A stretch of 64,000 bases of DNA, from positions 121,778 through 185,777 of the forward strand of contig NZ_JGZP01000004.1 in NCBI RefSeq assembly GCF_000741785.1. The letters run 5' to 3'. The number at the start of each line of letters is the position of its first letter. The first letter of the stretch is position 1. Positions 57,601 through 64,000 of this stretch are shown here, piece after piece. Made by a program: the position numbers and the translations under genes. This DNA comes from Bifidobacterium stellenboschense (lineage in GTDB: Bacteria; Actinomycetota; Actinomycetes; Actinomycetales; Bifidobacteriaceae). The notes beneath the pieces were generated by a model. It was not told where the DNA came from and searched no databases. It saw only the letters and a list, made by a program, of their open reading frames with translations.

Positions 57601-59394
57601 GTGGCACGTCGGCATTTCGTCGGATTGGACGGCATCAAGGGGCTCGCCCTCATCGCCATCATCCTGTATCACTGCGAGCAGTCATGGCTCCCCGGAGGAT
57701 TCTACGGCGTGGACGTGTTCCTCACCGTCTCCGGGTTCCTCGCCGCCATCAGCCTGTTCACCCGTCTGAAGGCGGGGGAGGGGCTCGGCCTCGAACGCTA
57801 CTGGCCCAGGCGGTTCGACCGCCTCTACCCGGCGCTCGTGCTCATGATTCCCGCCGTCTCCTTCGCCGCATGGTGCCTCGACAAGGACCTCCTCGTCCGC
57901 ATCCGCGACCAGATCGTCACCGTGGCGCTCGGCTGCTACAACTGGTACGCCATCGCCAGCGGCAACAGCTACTTCGGCCAGATGAACCCCCAGCTGCTCC
58001 GGCACCTGTGGTTCGTCTCCGTGCTCATGCAGCTCTACCTCGTCATCCCGATCGTCGCATGGTTCATGCACCGCATCCGGCACACGCATTGCGCCCTGCT
58101 CGTGCCGCTCGCCATCGCCGTCGGCAGCGCCGCGTCGATGAACCTCATGTACACGCCCGGCACCGACCCCACGCGCGTCTACTTCGGCACCGACACGCAC
58201 GCCGCCGGGTTCATGCTCGGCGTCGCGCTCGCCTGGATCGTCGTCAACCGGCGCATCGCCGTCGGCGACCACCTGCCGTGGGCCGTGCGCGCACGCCGCG
58301 TCCTCGCGCCCGTCGTCGCGTTCATCGCCGCCATCGCGCTCATCGACATGGCGATCCGCGGCGACCAGGACGCCGACGCGTTCCAATGGGGCATCCCGCT
58401 CGCCAGCGTGCTGTCCATCCTGCTCATCGCCGGCACCGTGCAGACCGACTCGTGGATGCAATCCCAGTTCGTGTTCCGCCCGCTCGCCCTGCTCGGCCGC
58501 TACTCGTACGGCATCTACCTGTGGCATTGGCCCGTATGGCTCATCGTCGCCGCCATGCTGCCGCGCCTCGTACCCGGCAAAGGCACGCACCTGTGGGTGC
58601 TGCCCGTCACGCTCGTCATCACCCTCATCGCCACCGCCGCCTCGTGGATCCTCGTCGAACGGCCCGCCGCCCGCGGCGGCATCAGCTCGATCATCGTGCC
58701 CGGTCCCGGATGTACGTGGCGCGACGTCGTGCGCGCCGTCGCCTCCGTCATCGTATTGCTGCTCGTCGTCGCCGGCGGCGTGGTCGCCATGCGCGACGCG
58801 CCCGGGAAGACCTCCGTCGAGATCGCACTGGAACGTCAGACCGCCCGACTCGCCGCCGAACAGGCGCTCGGACGCGCGCAGGTCCCCACGCCGCGCAAAC
58901 CGCCGCACACCATGCCCACCGGCGACCAGATCACCGCCGTCGGCGACTCCGTCATGCTCGCCAGCGCCAAAGGCATGCAGGAGGTGTTCCCCGGCATCGA
59001 CCTCGACGCGGCCGTGTCGCGCTCCAGCTTCGCCGGATTCGGCATCGTCTCCGGCAAGGGCGCGGGCCTGCGGCAGTGGGTCGTGCTCGGCCTCGCCACC
59101 AACGGCCCCATCCCGCCCGAACAGCTCGACCAGTACCTGAACATGGTGGGCCCCGACCGCGTGCTCGTGCTCGTCAACGCGCACGGCGACCGCACGTGGA
59201 TCCCGCAGAACAACCAGCTGCTCCAACAGTTCGCCGCCGCCCACCCGGACAACGTGATCGTCGCCGACTGGGACTCCGCGGCCGCCGCCAACGCATCCCA
59301 CCTCGCCGCCGACGGCATCCACCCCGACGGAGGCGACTACTACGCGCAGGCCGTCAAACAGGCCATCCAGGCGTGGATCGACGCCGGCCACTGA
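57601..59394 (+). CDS. OatA-like acyltransferase with SGNH domain
   Basis: 597 residues. The N-terminal 370 residues form an acyltransferase-3 membrane domain with about ten helices; FVGLDGIKGLALIAIILYH contains the family His, and GVDVFLTVSGFL and RRFDRLYPALVL are typical. One more helix leads to an extracellular SGNH-type esterase/transferase domain: GDSVMLAS (Ser nucleophile) and DGIHPDGGDYY (Asp/His). OatA and relatives O-acetylate peptidoglycan or other glycans and so resist lysozyme. The start is a GTG at 57601 with only weak purine-rich sequence upstream. It precedes prs in the same direction. Confidence 0.9.
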   Translation: MARRHFVGLDGIKGLALIAIILYHCEQSWLPGGFYGVDVFLTVSGFLAAISLFTRLKAGEGLGLERYWPRRFDRLYPALVLMIPAVSFAAWCLDKDLLVRIRDQIVTVALGCYNWYAIASGNSYFGQMNPQLLRHLWFVSVLMQLYLVIPIVAWFMHRIRHTHCALLVPLAIAVGSAASMNLMYTPGTDPTRVYFGTDTHAAGFMLGVALAWIVVNRRIAVGDHLPWAVRARRVLAPVVAFIAAIALIDMAIRGDQDADAFQWGIPLASVLSILLIAGTVQTDSWMQSQFVFRPLALLGRYSYGIYLWHWPVWLIVAAMLPRLVPGKGTHLWVLPVTLVITLIATAASWILVERPAARGGISSIIVPGPGCTWRDVVRAVASVIVLLLVVAGGVVAMRDAPGKTSVEIALERQTARLAAEQALGRAQVPTPRKPPHTMPTGDQITAVGDSVMLASAKGMQEVFPGIDLDAAVSRSSFAGFGIVSGKGAGLRQWVVLGLATNGPIPPEQLDQYLNMVGPDRVLVLVNAHGDRTWIPQNNQLLQQFAAAHPDNVIVADWDSAAAANASHLAADGIHPDGGDYYAQAVKQAIQAWIDAGH

Positions 59395-59543
59395 GCCGGC
59401 CGCCGAGCCCGCCGCCGTCACGTCTCCGCAACGGAACCGCCCCGGCCGCCACGCCCCGACGCGTGGCCGCCGGGGCGGTCGGCTATGGCCATTACACTTG
59501 AATTCCGTCCATTGATAACTGCAAACAACGTTTGGGAGATACG

Positions 59544-60563
59544 GTGAGCGCAATCCTCGAAGGGAAGCCCGACAAGAACCTTATTCTCGTCACGGGAAGG
59601 ATTCATCCGAAACTCGCGCAGGACGTCGCCGACCAGCTCGGCATCGACGTGCTCGAAACCACCGCATACGACTTCGCGAACGGCGAGATGTACGTGCGCT
59701 ACACCGAATCGGTCCGCGGCGCCGACGTGTTCGTGCTGCAAAGCCACTACAAGCCGATCAACAAGGCGATCATGGAGCAGCTCATCATGATCGACGCGCT
59801 CAAGCGCGCCTCCGCCCGCTCCATCACCGCCGTCTGCCCGCTGCTCGGCTACTCGCGCCAGGACAAGAAGCACCGCGGCCGCGAGCCCATCTCCTGCCGT
59901 CTCATCTTCGACCTGCTCAAGACCGCCGGCGCCGACCGCATCATGTCCGTCGACCTGCACGCCGCCCAGTCCCAGGGCTTCTTCGACGGTCCCGTCGACC
60001 ATCTCATCGCCATGCCGGTGCTCGTCGACTACATCCGCGACCGTTTCCAGGGCCAGCTCGACAACGTGACCGTCGTCTCCCCGGACGCCGGCCGCATCCG
60101 CGTCGCCGAACAGTGGGCGCAGCGTCTCGGCGGCGGCCCGCTCGCCTTCGTGCACAAGACGCGCGACATCACCCGTCCGAACCAGGCCGTCGCCAACCGC
60201 GTCGTCGGCGACGTCAAGGGCAAGGACTGCGTGCTCGTCGACGACCTCATCGACACGGCCGGCACCATCGCCGGCGCGTGCAAGGTGCTGCGCGAGGCGG
60301 GCGCGAAGTCCGTCACCGTCGTCGCCACGCACGGCGTGCTGTCCGGCCCCGCCGTCGAACGCCTCAAGGAGTGCGGCGCGCGCGAGGTCGTCCTCACCGA
60401 CACCGTGCCGATCCCCGAGGAGAAGCGTTGGGACGGTCTGACCGTCCTGTCCATCGCCCCGCTGCTCGCCGGCGCCATCCGCGCCGTGTTCGAAGACGGC
60501 TCCGTGGCCGAACTGTTCGACACGTACCCCGAACATCACGGCCAGGGTTTCCTTTTCGCCTGA
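59544..60563 (+). CDS. prs: Ribose-phosphate pyrophosphokinase
   Basis: 339 residues; makes PRPP from ribose 5-phosphate and ATP. Motifs: YSRQDKKHRGREPISCR (flexible ATP loop), VDLHAAQSQGFF, SPDAGRIRVAEQWA and the PRPP loop VLVDDLIDTAGTI. The GTG at 59544, 5 bases after GGGAG, is taken as start; a TTG four codons upstream would include the Shine-Dalgarno. It stands before tRNA-Gln and glmU. The PRPP produced supplies purine synthesis (guaA branch) and histidine. Confidence 0.95.
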   Translation: MSAILEGKPDKNLILVTGRIHPKLAQDVADQLGIDVLETTAYDFANGEMYVRYTESVRGADVFVLQSHYKPINKAIMEQLIMIDALKRASARSITAVCPLLGYSRQDKKHRGREPISCRLIFDLLKTAGADRIMSVDLHAAQSQGFFDGPVDHLIAMPVLVDYIRDRFQGQLDNVTVVSPDAGRIRVAEQWAQRLGGGPLAFVHKTRDITRPNQAVANRVVGDVKGKDCVLVDDLIDTAGTIAGACKVLREAGAKSVTVVATHGVLSGPAVERLKECGAREVVLTDTVPIPEEKRWDGLTVLSIAPLLAGAIRAVFEDGSVAELFDTYPEHHGQGFLFA

Positions 60564-60604
60564 CCTTATGGTATAAATAAACACTTGGCGGCGAACGCCG
60601 CCGG

Positions 60605-60675
60605 TCCCCCATGGTGTAATGGCAGCACACGGGCCTTTGGAACCCTTTGTCTTGGTTCGAATCCAGGTGGGGGAA
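60605..60675 (+). tRNA. tRNA-Gln (anticodon TTG)
   Basis: 71 bases; acceptor stem TCCCCCA/TGGGGGA, anticodon stem GGGC../..CCC with loop containing TTTGGA (TTG), T-arm TTCGAAT. A possible -10 (TATAAA, 60572-60577) lies upstream. 3' CCA not encoded. Confidence 0.92.
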
Positions 60676-60688
60676 CGCCTACACCGCA

Positions 60689-60725
60689 ATAGACGGCCGT
60701 CCGGCTCATCCGGGCGGCCGTCTAT
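60689..60725 (+). terminator. Terminator of tRNA-Gln
   Basis: 11-bp outer stem (60689-60699 with 60715-60725) with a further short stem in the loop. Confidence 0.8.
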
Positions 60726-60776
60726 CGTTAGGTGCTGGAAACAGATGACACGCCAAGTGAAGGGAACGACACGCTT

Positions 60777-62168
60777 ATGGCATCCTCGGCAGTGACCGCC
60801 GCAATCATCCTCGCCGCGGGAGAAGGCACCCGCATGCGATCCAAGAAGCCGAAGGTGCTGCACACCTTCGCCGGCAAGACCTTCCTCAACCGCGTCATGG
60901 ACTCCGTGAAGGCGCTCGACCCCGCCACCCTCGCCGTGGTCGTCCACTTCCAGGCCGAACGCGTCGCCGCCGCCGCCCGCTCCTACGACGAGGACGTCAC
61001 CATCGTCAACCAGGACGACATCCCCGGCACCGGACGCGCCGTGCAGTGCGCGATGGCGCAGCTCGCCGAGAACGGCCCTCTCGCCGGCCCCGTGCTCATC
61101 GCCGCCTCCGACATGCCGCTGCTCGACGCCGACACGCTCTCCAAGCTCGTCGCCTTCCACAACGAATCCGGCAACGGCGCCACCGTGCTGACCACCGTGC
61201 TCGACGATCCGACCGGCTACGGCCGCATCATCCGCGACCGCGAGGGCAACGTGCTGCGCATCGTCGAACAGAAGGACGCGAACCGCAGCGAACTCGCCGT
61301 GCAGGAGGTGAACACCTCCGTGTACGTGTTCGACGCCGAACTGCTCGCCCGCGCCATCGCCGACCTCAAGTCCAACAACGCGCAAGGCGAGTTCTACCTC
61401 ACCGACGCGCTGGAGACCGCCCGCGCCAACGGCAAGGTCGGCGCGTTCACCGCCCCCGACCCGCTGAGCGTCGAAGGCGTCAACGACCGCGTGCAGCTCG
61501 CCGCGCTCGCCAAGGCGCATAACCGTCGCGTGTGCGAGGCGTGGATGCACTCCGGCGTCACCATCCTCGACCCGGAGACCACGTGGATCGAAGATGACGT
61601 CGAGATCGGCCGCGACGCGACCATCCTGCCCGGCACGTTCCTGCAGGGCCATACGGTCATCGGCGAAGAGGCGGTCGTCGGACCGTACTCGACGCTCATC
61701 GACGCGACCGTCGACGCCGAGGCCGTCGTCGAACGCTCCCGCGTGCAGGAATCCCACATCGGCCGCGCCACCAACATCGGCCCGTGGACGTACCTGCGTC
61801 AGGGCAACGACTTCGGCGAGGAGGCGAAGGCCGGCGCCTTCGTCGAGATGAAGAAGGCGCACATCGGCAACGGCACCAAGGTGCCGCACCTGAGCTACGT
61901 GGGCGACGCGCAGCTCGGCGACCACACGAACGTGGGCGGCGGCACCATCACCGCCAACTACGACGGCGTGCACAAGAACCGCACGACGATCGGCGCCGGA
62001 TGCCACATCGGCGCCGGCAACCTGCTCGTCGCGCCCGTCGAGGTGGGGGACAACGTCACCTCCGGCGCGGGCTCCGTCATCCGCCACGCCGTGCCCGACG
62101 ACACGATGGTGTATTCGGAGAACACGCAGCACAACGTCGAAGGCTGGAAGCCCGCCTGGGAGCGCTGA
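60777..62168 (+). CDS. glmU: Bifunctional GlmU (GlcN-1-P acetyltransferase / UDP-GlcNAc pyrophosphorylase)
   Basis: 463 residues; last two steps to UDP-N-acetylglucosamine, precursor of peptidoglycan. The N-terminal uridyltransferase domain has AAIILAAGEGTRM with the signature GxGTxM-x-S and KKPKVLH; the C-terminal part is a left-handed beta-helix of hexapeptide repeats with KAGAFVEMKKA, NYDGVHKNRT and the acetyl-CoA site. The ATG at 60777 with AAGGGAA upstream is preferred to the longer frame at 60732. It leads a run of three genes with rsfS and a phosphatase. Confidence 0.95.
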   Translation: MASSAVTAAIILAAGEGTRMRSKKPKVLHTFAGKTFLNRVMDSVKALDPATLAVVVHFQAERVAAAARSYDEDVTIVNQDDIPGTGRAVQCAMAQLAENGPLAGPVLIAASDMPLLDADTLSKLVAFHNESGNGATVLTTVLDDPTGYGRIIRDREGNVLRIVEQKDANRSELAVQEVNTSVYVFDAELLARAIADLKSNNAQGEFYLTDALETARANGKVGAFTAPDPLSVEGVNDRVQLAALAKAHNRRVCEAWMHSGVTILDPETTWIEDDVEIGRDATILPGTFLQGHTVIGEEAVVGPYSTLIDATVDAEAVVERSRVQESHIGRATNIGPWTYLRQGNDFGEEAKAGAFVEMKKAHIGNGTKVPHLSYVGDAQLGDHTNVGGGTITANYDGVHKNRTTIGAGCHIGAGNLLVAPVEVGDNVTSGAGSVIRHAVPDDTMVYSENTQHNVEGWKPAWER

Positions 62169-62250
62169 CCGCGCCCGACGGGACGACGGACGACAAAGCC
62201 GCGACCCCATCACGACCAATTTTGACCACGCAACAGACACGAGGAGATTC

Positions 62251-62634
62251 ATGACCGCACTGCAGTCATCCATCGACGACATCCGCATCGCCGCCGAGGC
62301 GGCCGACCGCGTCAAGGCGACTGACATCGTCGCCTATGACGTGACCGGGCCGCTCGGCATCACCGACATCATGATGATCGCCGGCGCGTCCAACGAGCGT
62401 CAGGTGCTCGCCGTCGCCGAGGAGATCGAGAAGGACCTCTACCTCAAGTGCGACGGGCGCAAGCCGCGCGACCGCGAAGGCCTCACCGAAGGCCAGTGGG
62501 TGCTGCTCGACTACGGCGACTACGTGATCCACGTGATGCACGAGGAGTCTCGCGAATTCTACGGACTGGAGCGTCTGTGGCGTGACTGCCCGCAGATCGA
62601 CCTGGAGCTCGCGCACCCGGAAAGCGCCGAATGA
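62251..62634 (+). CDS. rsfS: Ribosome silencing factor RsfS
   Basis: 127 residues, single-domain RsfS/Iojap fold. Binds ribosomal protein uL14 and blocks joining of the subunits in starvation. GITDIMMIAGASNERQVLAVAEEIE and WVLLDYGDYVIHVMHEESREFYGLERLW are the family signatures. GAGGAG stands 6 bases before the ATG. Its stop overlaps the start of the histidine phosphatase gene (ATGA), an arrangement common in actinobacteria. Confidence 0.95.
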   Translation: MTALQSSIDDIRIAAEAADRVKATDIVAYDVTGPLGITDIMMIAGASNERQVLAVAEEIEKDLYLKCDGRKPRDREGLTEGQWVLLDYGDYVIHVMHEESREFYGLERLWRDCPQIDLELAHPESAE

Positions 62635-63344
62635 TGGTCCGCCACGTCAGGAACGTCTTCCTCGTCCGGCACGGACGCACCTCCTACAATGCGGCGCACA
62701 AGCTGCAGGGGCAGGTCGACATCCCGCTTGACGCCGTCGGCCGCTGGCAGGTCGTCCAGACCGCGGCCGCGCTGAAGTCCCTGTACGTCGACCGGATGCC
62801 GAACGTGACCGGCCGTCTCATCGTCGCCTCCGACCTGAGCCGCGCCCATGCCACCGCGCAGGCGTTCGCCGACGCGCTCGGAGGGGCGGACGCGGGCGTC
62901 GAGGTGCATGACGACGAGCGCGTGCGCGAACGCAGCTTCGGCGAATGGGACGGTCACGCCGTCGCCGAACTCGCCGAACGCTACCCGGAGGACTTCGCCT
63001 CGTGGCGCCTGCACGGCGGCGGCGAACTCAAATACGGCGCCGAACCGAAAAGCCACGTGGGTCGTCGTGGCGTCGAGGCATTGAACGATTGGGCCACGCG
63101 CGCGGGATCCGACACCGATCTGTTCGTGTTCTCCCACGGCGCGTGGATCTCCCAGACGCTGCAGACCTTGCTCGGACTCGACAAGGTCGATCCCACGTTC
63201 GGCTCGATCGTCTCGATGCGCAACGCGCACTGGGTGCGGCTCACCCTGATGGACATGCCCGACGGCACGTTCCGCTGGCGTCTCGCCGAATACAACCACG
63301 GCCCCGCCATCGCGGACACGCCCGAATGGGAGAGGGAACGCTGA
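62631..63344 (+). CDS. Histidine phosphatase (phosphoglycerate mutase-like)
   Basis: 237 residues. The catalytic LVRHGRTSYN lies near residue 10, with ASDLSRAHATAQAF, ERSFGEWDGH and a second His in VFSHGAWI. The family includes cofactor-dependent phosphoglycerate mutase and many phosphatases; the sequence fits the phosphatase side. In mycobacteria a homologue next to rsfS acts as glucosyl-3-phosphoglycerate phosphatase; whether that applies here is open. Two ATGs (62631 and 62634) are possible; the first overlaps the rsfS stop. Confidence 0.9.
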   Translation: MMVRHVRNVFLVRHGRTSYNAAHKLQGQVDIPLDAVGRWQVVQTAAALKSLYVDRMPNVTGRLIVASDLSRAHATAQAFADALGGADAGVEVHDDERVRERSFGEWDGHAVAELAERYPEDFASWRLHGGGELKYGAEPKSHVGRRGVEALNDWATRAGSDTDLFVFSHGAWISQTLQTLLGLDKVDPTFGSIVSMRNAHWVRLTLMDMPDGTFRWRLAEYNHGPAIADTPEWERER

Positions 63345-63404
63345 GCCGATAAGACGATTGTCGTCCGCATGTCGCAACCGCGACACGCGGACGACACGCG
63401 TTAT

Positions 63405-63433
63405 TTGCCGAATCGGGTTCTTCGTCGTAATGT
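63405..63433 (+). promoter_or_regulatory. Promoter of tRNA-Ala genes
   Basis: TTGCCG at 63405-63410 and TAATGT at 63428-63433 with 17-base spacing, about 37 bases before the first tRNA-Ala. Confidence 0.55.
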
Positions 63434-63453
63434 ATACGAGGTTCGTTTGAGCG

Positions 63454-63544
63454 GGCCGATAATCGAATACGGGGCTATGGCGCAGCTGGTAGCGCATCTC
63501 CATGGCATGGAGAGGGTCAGGGGTTCGAATCCCCTTAGCTCCAC
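63454..63544 (+). repeat. Direct repeat with tRNA-Ala, copy 1
   Basis: 91 bases identical to 63591-63681; covers 17 bases of upstream sequence, the complete tRNA and one base after it. Confidence 0.9.
63471..63543 (+). tRNA. tRNA-Ala (anticodon GGC), copy 1
   Basis: 73 bases; GGGGCTA/TAGCTCC acceptor, anticodon loop ATGGCAT (GGC), T-arm AGGGG-TTCGAAT-CCCCT. The G-T pair in the acceptor stem is the usual alanine identity element (third pair). 3' CCA not encoded after the discriminator A. Confidence 0.95.
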
Positions 63545-63590
63545 GAAACGAAAACGGGTGGTTATCCGGGTTTCGTTCAGGCCGGCTTTC

Positions 63591-63681
63591 GGCCGATAAT
63601 CGAATACGGGGCTATGGCGCAGCTGGTAGCGCATCTCCATGGCATGGAGAGGGTCAGGGGTTCGAATCCCCTTAGCTCCAC
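63591..63681 (+). repeat. Direct repeat with tRNA-Ala, copy 2
   Basis: Identical to 63454-63544, displaced by 137 bases. Confidence 0.9.
63608..63680 (+). tRNA. tRNA-Ala (anticodon GGC), copy 2
   Basis: Identical in sequence to the copy at 63471-63543. Both are served by one promoter and one terminator. Confidence 0.95.
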
Positions 63682-63690
63682 AATCACAAC

Positions 63691-63722
63691 AAAGGCCCGC
63701 AGGATTCATCCTGCGGGCCTTT
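63691..63722 (+). terminator. Terminator of tRNA-Ala pair
   Basis: 15-bp perfect stem (63691-63705 with 63708-63722), 11 bases after the second tRNA. Confidence 0.85.
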
Positions 63723-63768
63723 CGCATTGTGTATGCCCTCGTCGGTTGGGAATCATGCCTATCACTAT

Positions 63769-63856
63769 GCCCCCGCTGGCGGGGGCTGTCGGCGAAGCCG
63801 ACTGGGGGTGGTCATCGCCAATCAATCATCGGCCCAGATCACCCCAGTCGGCTCTG
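63769..63856. repeat. REP-like intergenic element
   Basis: Two adjacent small hairpins (63769-63786 and 63788-63802), a GACTGGGGGTGGT stretch, and at 63840-63852 an inverted partial copy of that stretch. From memory, GC-rich repeats with this core are abundant between genes in bifidobacteria; no second copy was seen in this window. Confidence 0.5.
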
Positions 63857-63859
63857 CCA

Positions 63860-64000
63860 TCAGTTCGTCGTTCCGGAGGATTCGCCGCTCGTCGAACCCG
63901 ACGACGTGGATCCGGAACCGGTCGACCCGGACGAGCTGGAACCGCTGGATTCGCCGCTGGTCGACCCGGACGAGCTGGAACCGGAACCAGTGGAACCGGA
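63860..64000 (-). CDS. C-terminus of a Ser/Gly-rich protein, remainder beyond window
   Basis: Only the last 46 residues and the stop (TGA at 63860-63862) are visible. They are almost entirely Ser, Gly and Thr with a few Glu, in repeated GSTSGESSG-like units, and end GTTN. Such tails occur on secreted or wall-linked proteins of bifidobacteria, such as penicillin-binding proteins. The protein itself cannot be identified. The REP-like element lies directly behind the stop. Confidence 0.6.
   Translation of the reverse strand, partial: SGSTGSGSSSSGSTSGESSGSSSSGSTGSGSTSSGSTSGESSGTTN

Overview
The window is a stretch of a high-GC actinobacterial chromosome, almost certainly a Bifidobacterium. The strongest marker is a full-length phosphoketolase (xfp) next to pta and ackA, which together form the acetate branch of the bifid shunt. 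Actinobacterial genes around it support this: WhiB, CarD, a DUF5719 protein, an ANTAR regulator, LCP ligases and high-GC codon use. The species cannot be named from the sequence alone. No rRNA, CRISPR array, phage structural genes or replication origin were seen.

Layout. 1-4172 holds cell-envelope genes on the minus strand: an FtsK/SpoIIIE-type ATPase cut by the window edge and two LytR-CpsA-Psr proteins. 4416-9831 is a conserved actinobacterial block: whiB2, a giant membrane glycosyltransferase, a DUF5719 protein and a degenerate zincin. 9943-13283 has a HAD hydrolase, a ComF-like protein and a two-component system. 13334-22778 has glgB, carD, ispF, a zinc-type ABC transporter with a Zur-like operator, folD and rpsA. 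22976-36704 has coaE-uvrB, terC, pyk, tRNA-Leu(CAA), an ANTAR regulator, polA, a Nif3-like protein, a Nudix hydrolase, glgX and tRNA-Leu(GAG).

36953-45371 is an accessory island of about 8.4 kb. It sits at the 3' end of a tRNA-Pro gene and is flanked by a 34-bp direct repeat of that tRNA's end. It carries a decayed MFS/ABC-ATPase pair, a TetR repressor diverging from a DHA2 efflux pump, a CrtC/AttH-like protein, an AT-rich foreign gene resembling CruF carotenoid hydratases, and an ISL3-family insertion sequence. No integrase was recognised.

45489-64000 returns to core genes: a membrane protein, a DUF6466-like protein, aroA, ackA, pta, xfp, guaA, an OatA-like acyltransferase, prs, tRNA-Gln, glmU, rsfS, a histidine phosphatase, a duplicated tRNA-Ala(GGC) and the Ser/Gly-rich C-terminus of one more protein.

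Signals that stand out: (a) two non-homologous carotenoid-hydratase-like genes side by side on the island with no carotenoid pathway in view; (b) an 88-bp element with perfect 12-bp terminal inverted repeats present twice, in opposite orientations; (c) near-identical 14-bp LacI-type sites upstream of pyk and pta; (d) a Zur-like palindrome before the zinc transporter; (e) apparently leaderless starts for glgB and aroA. All functions are read from sequence and family knowledge; no database search was possible.
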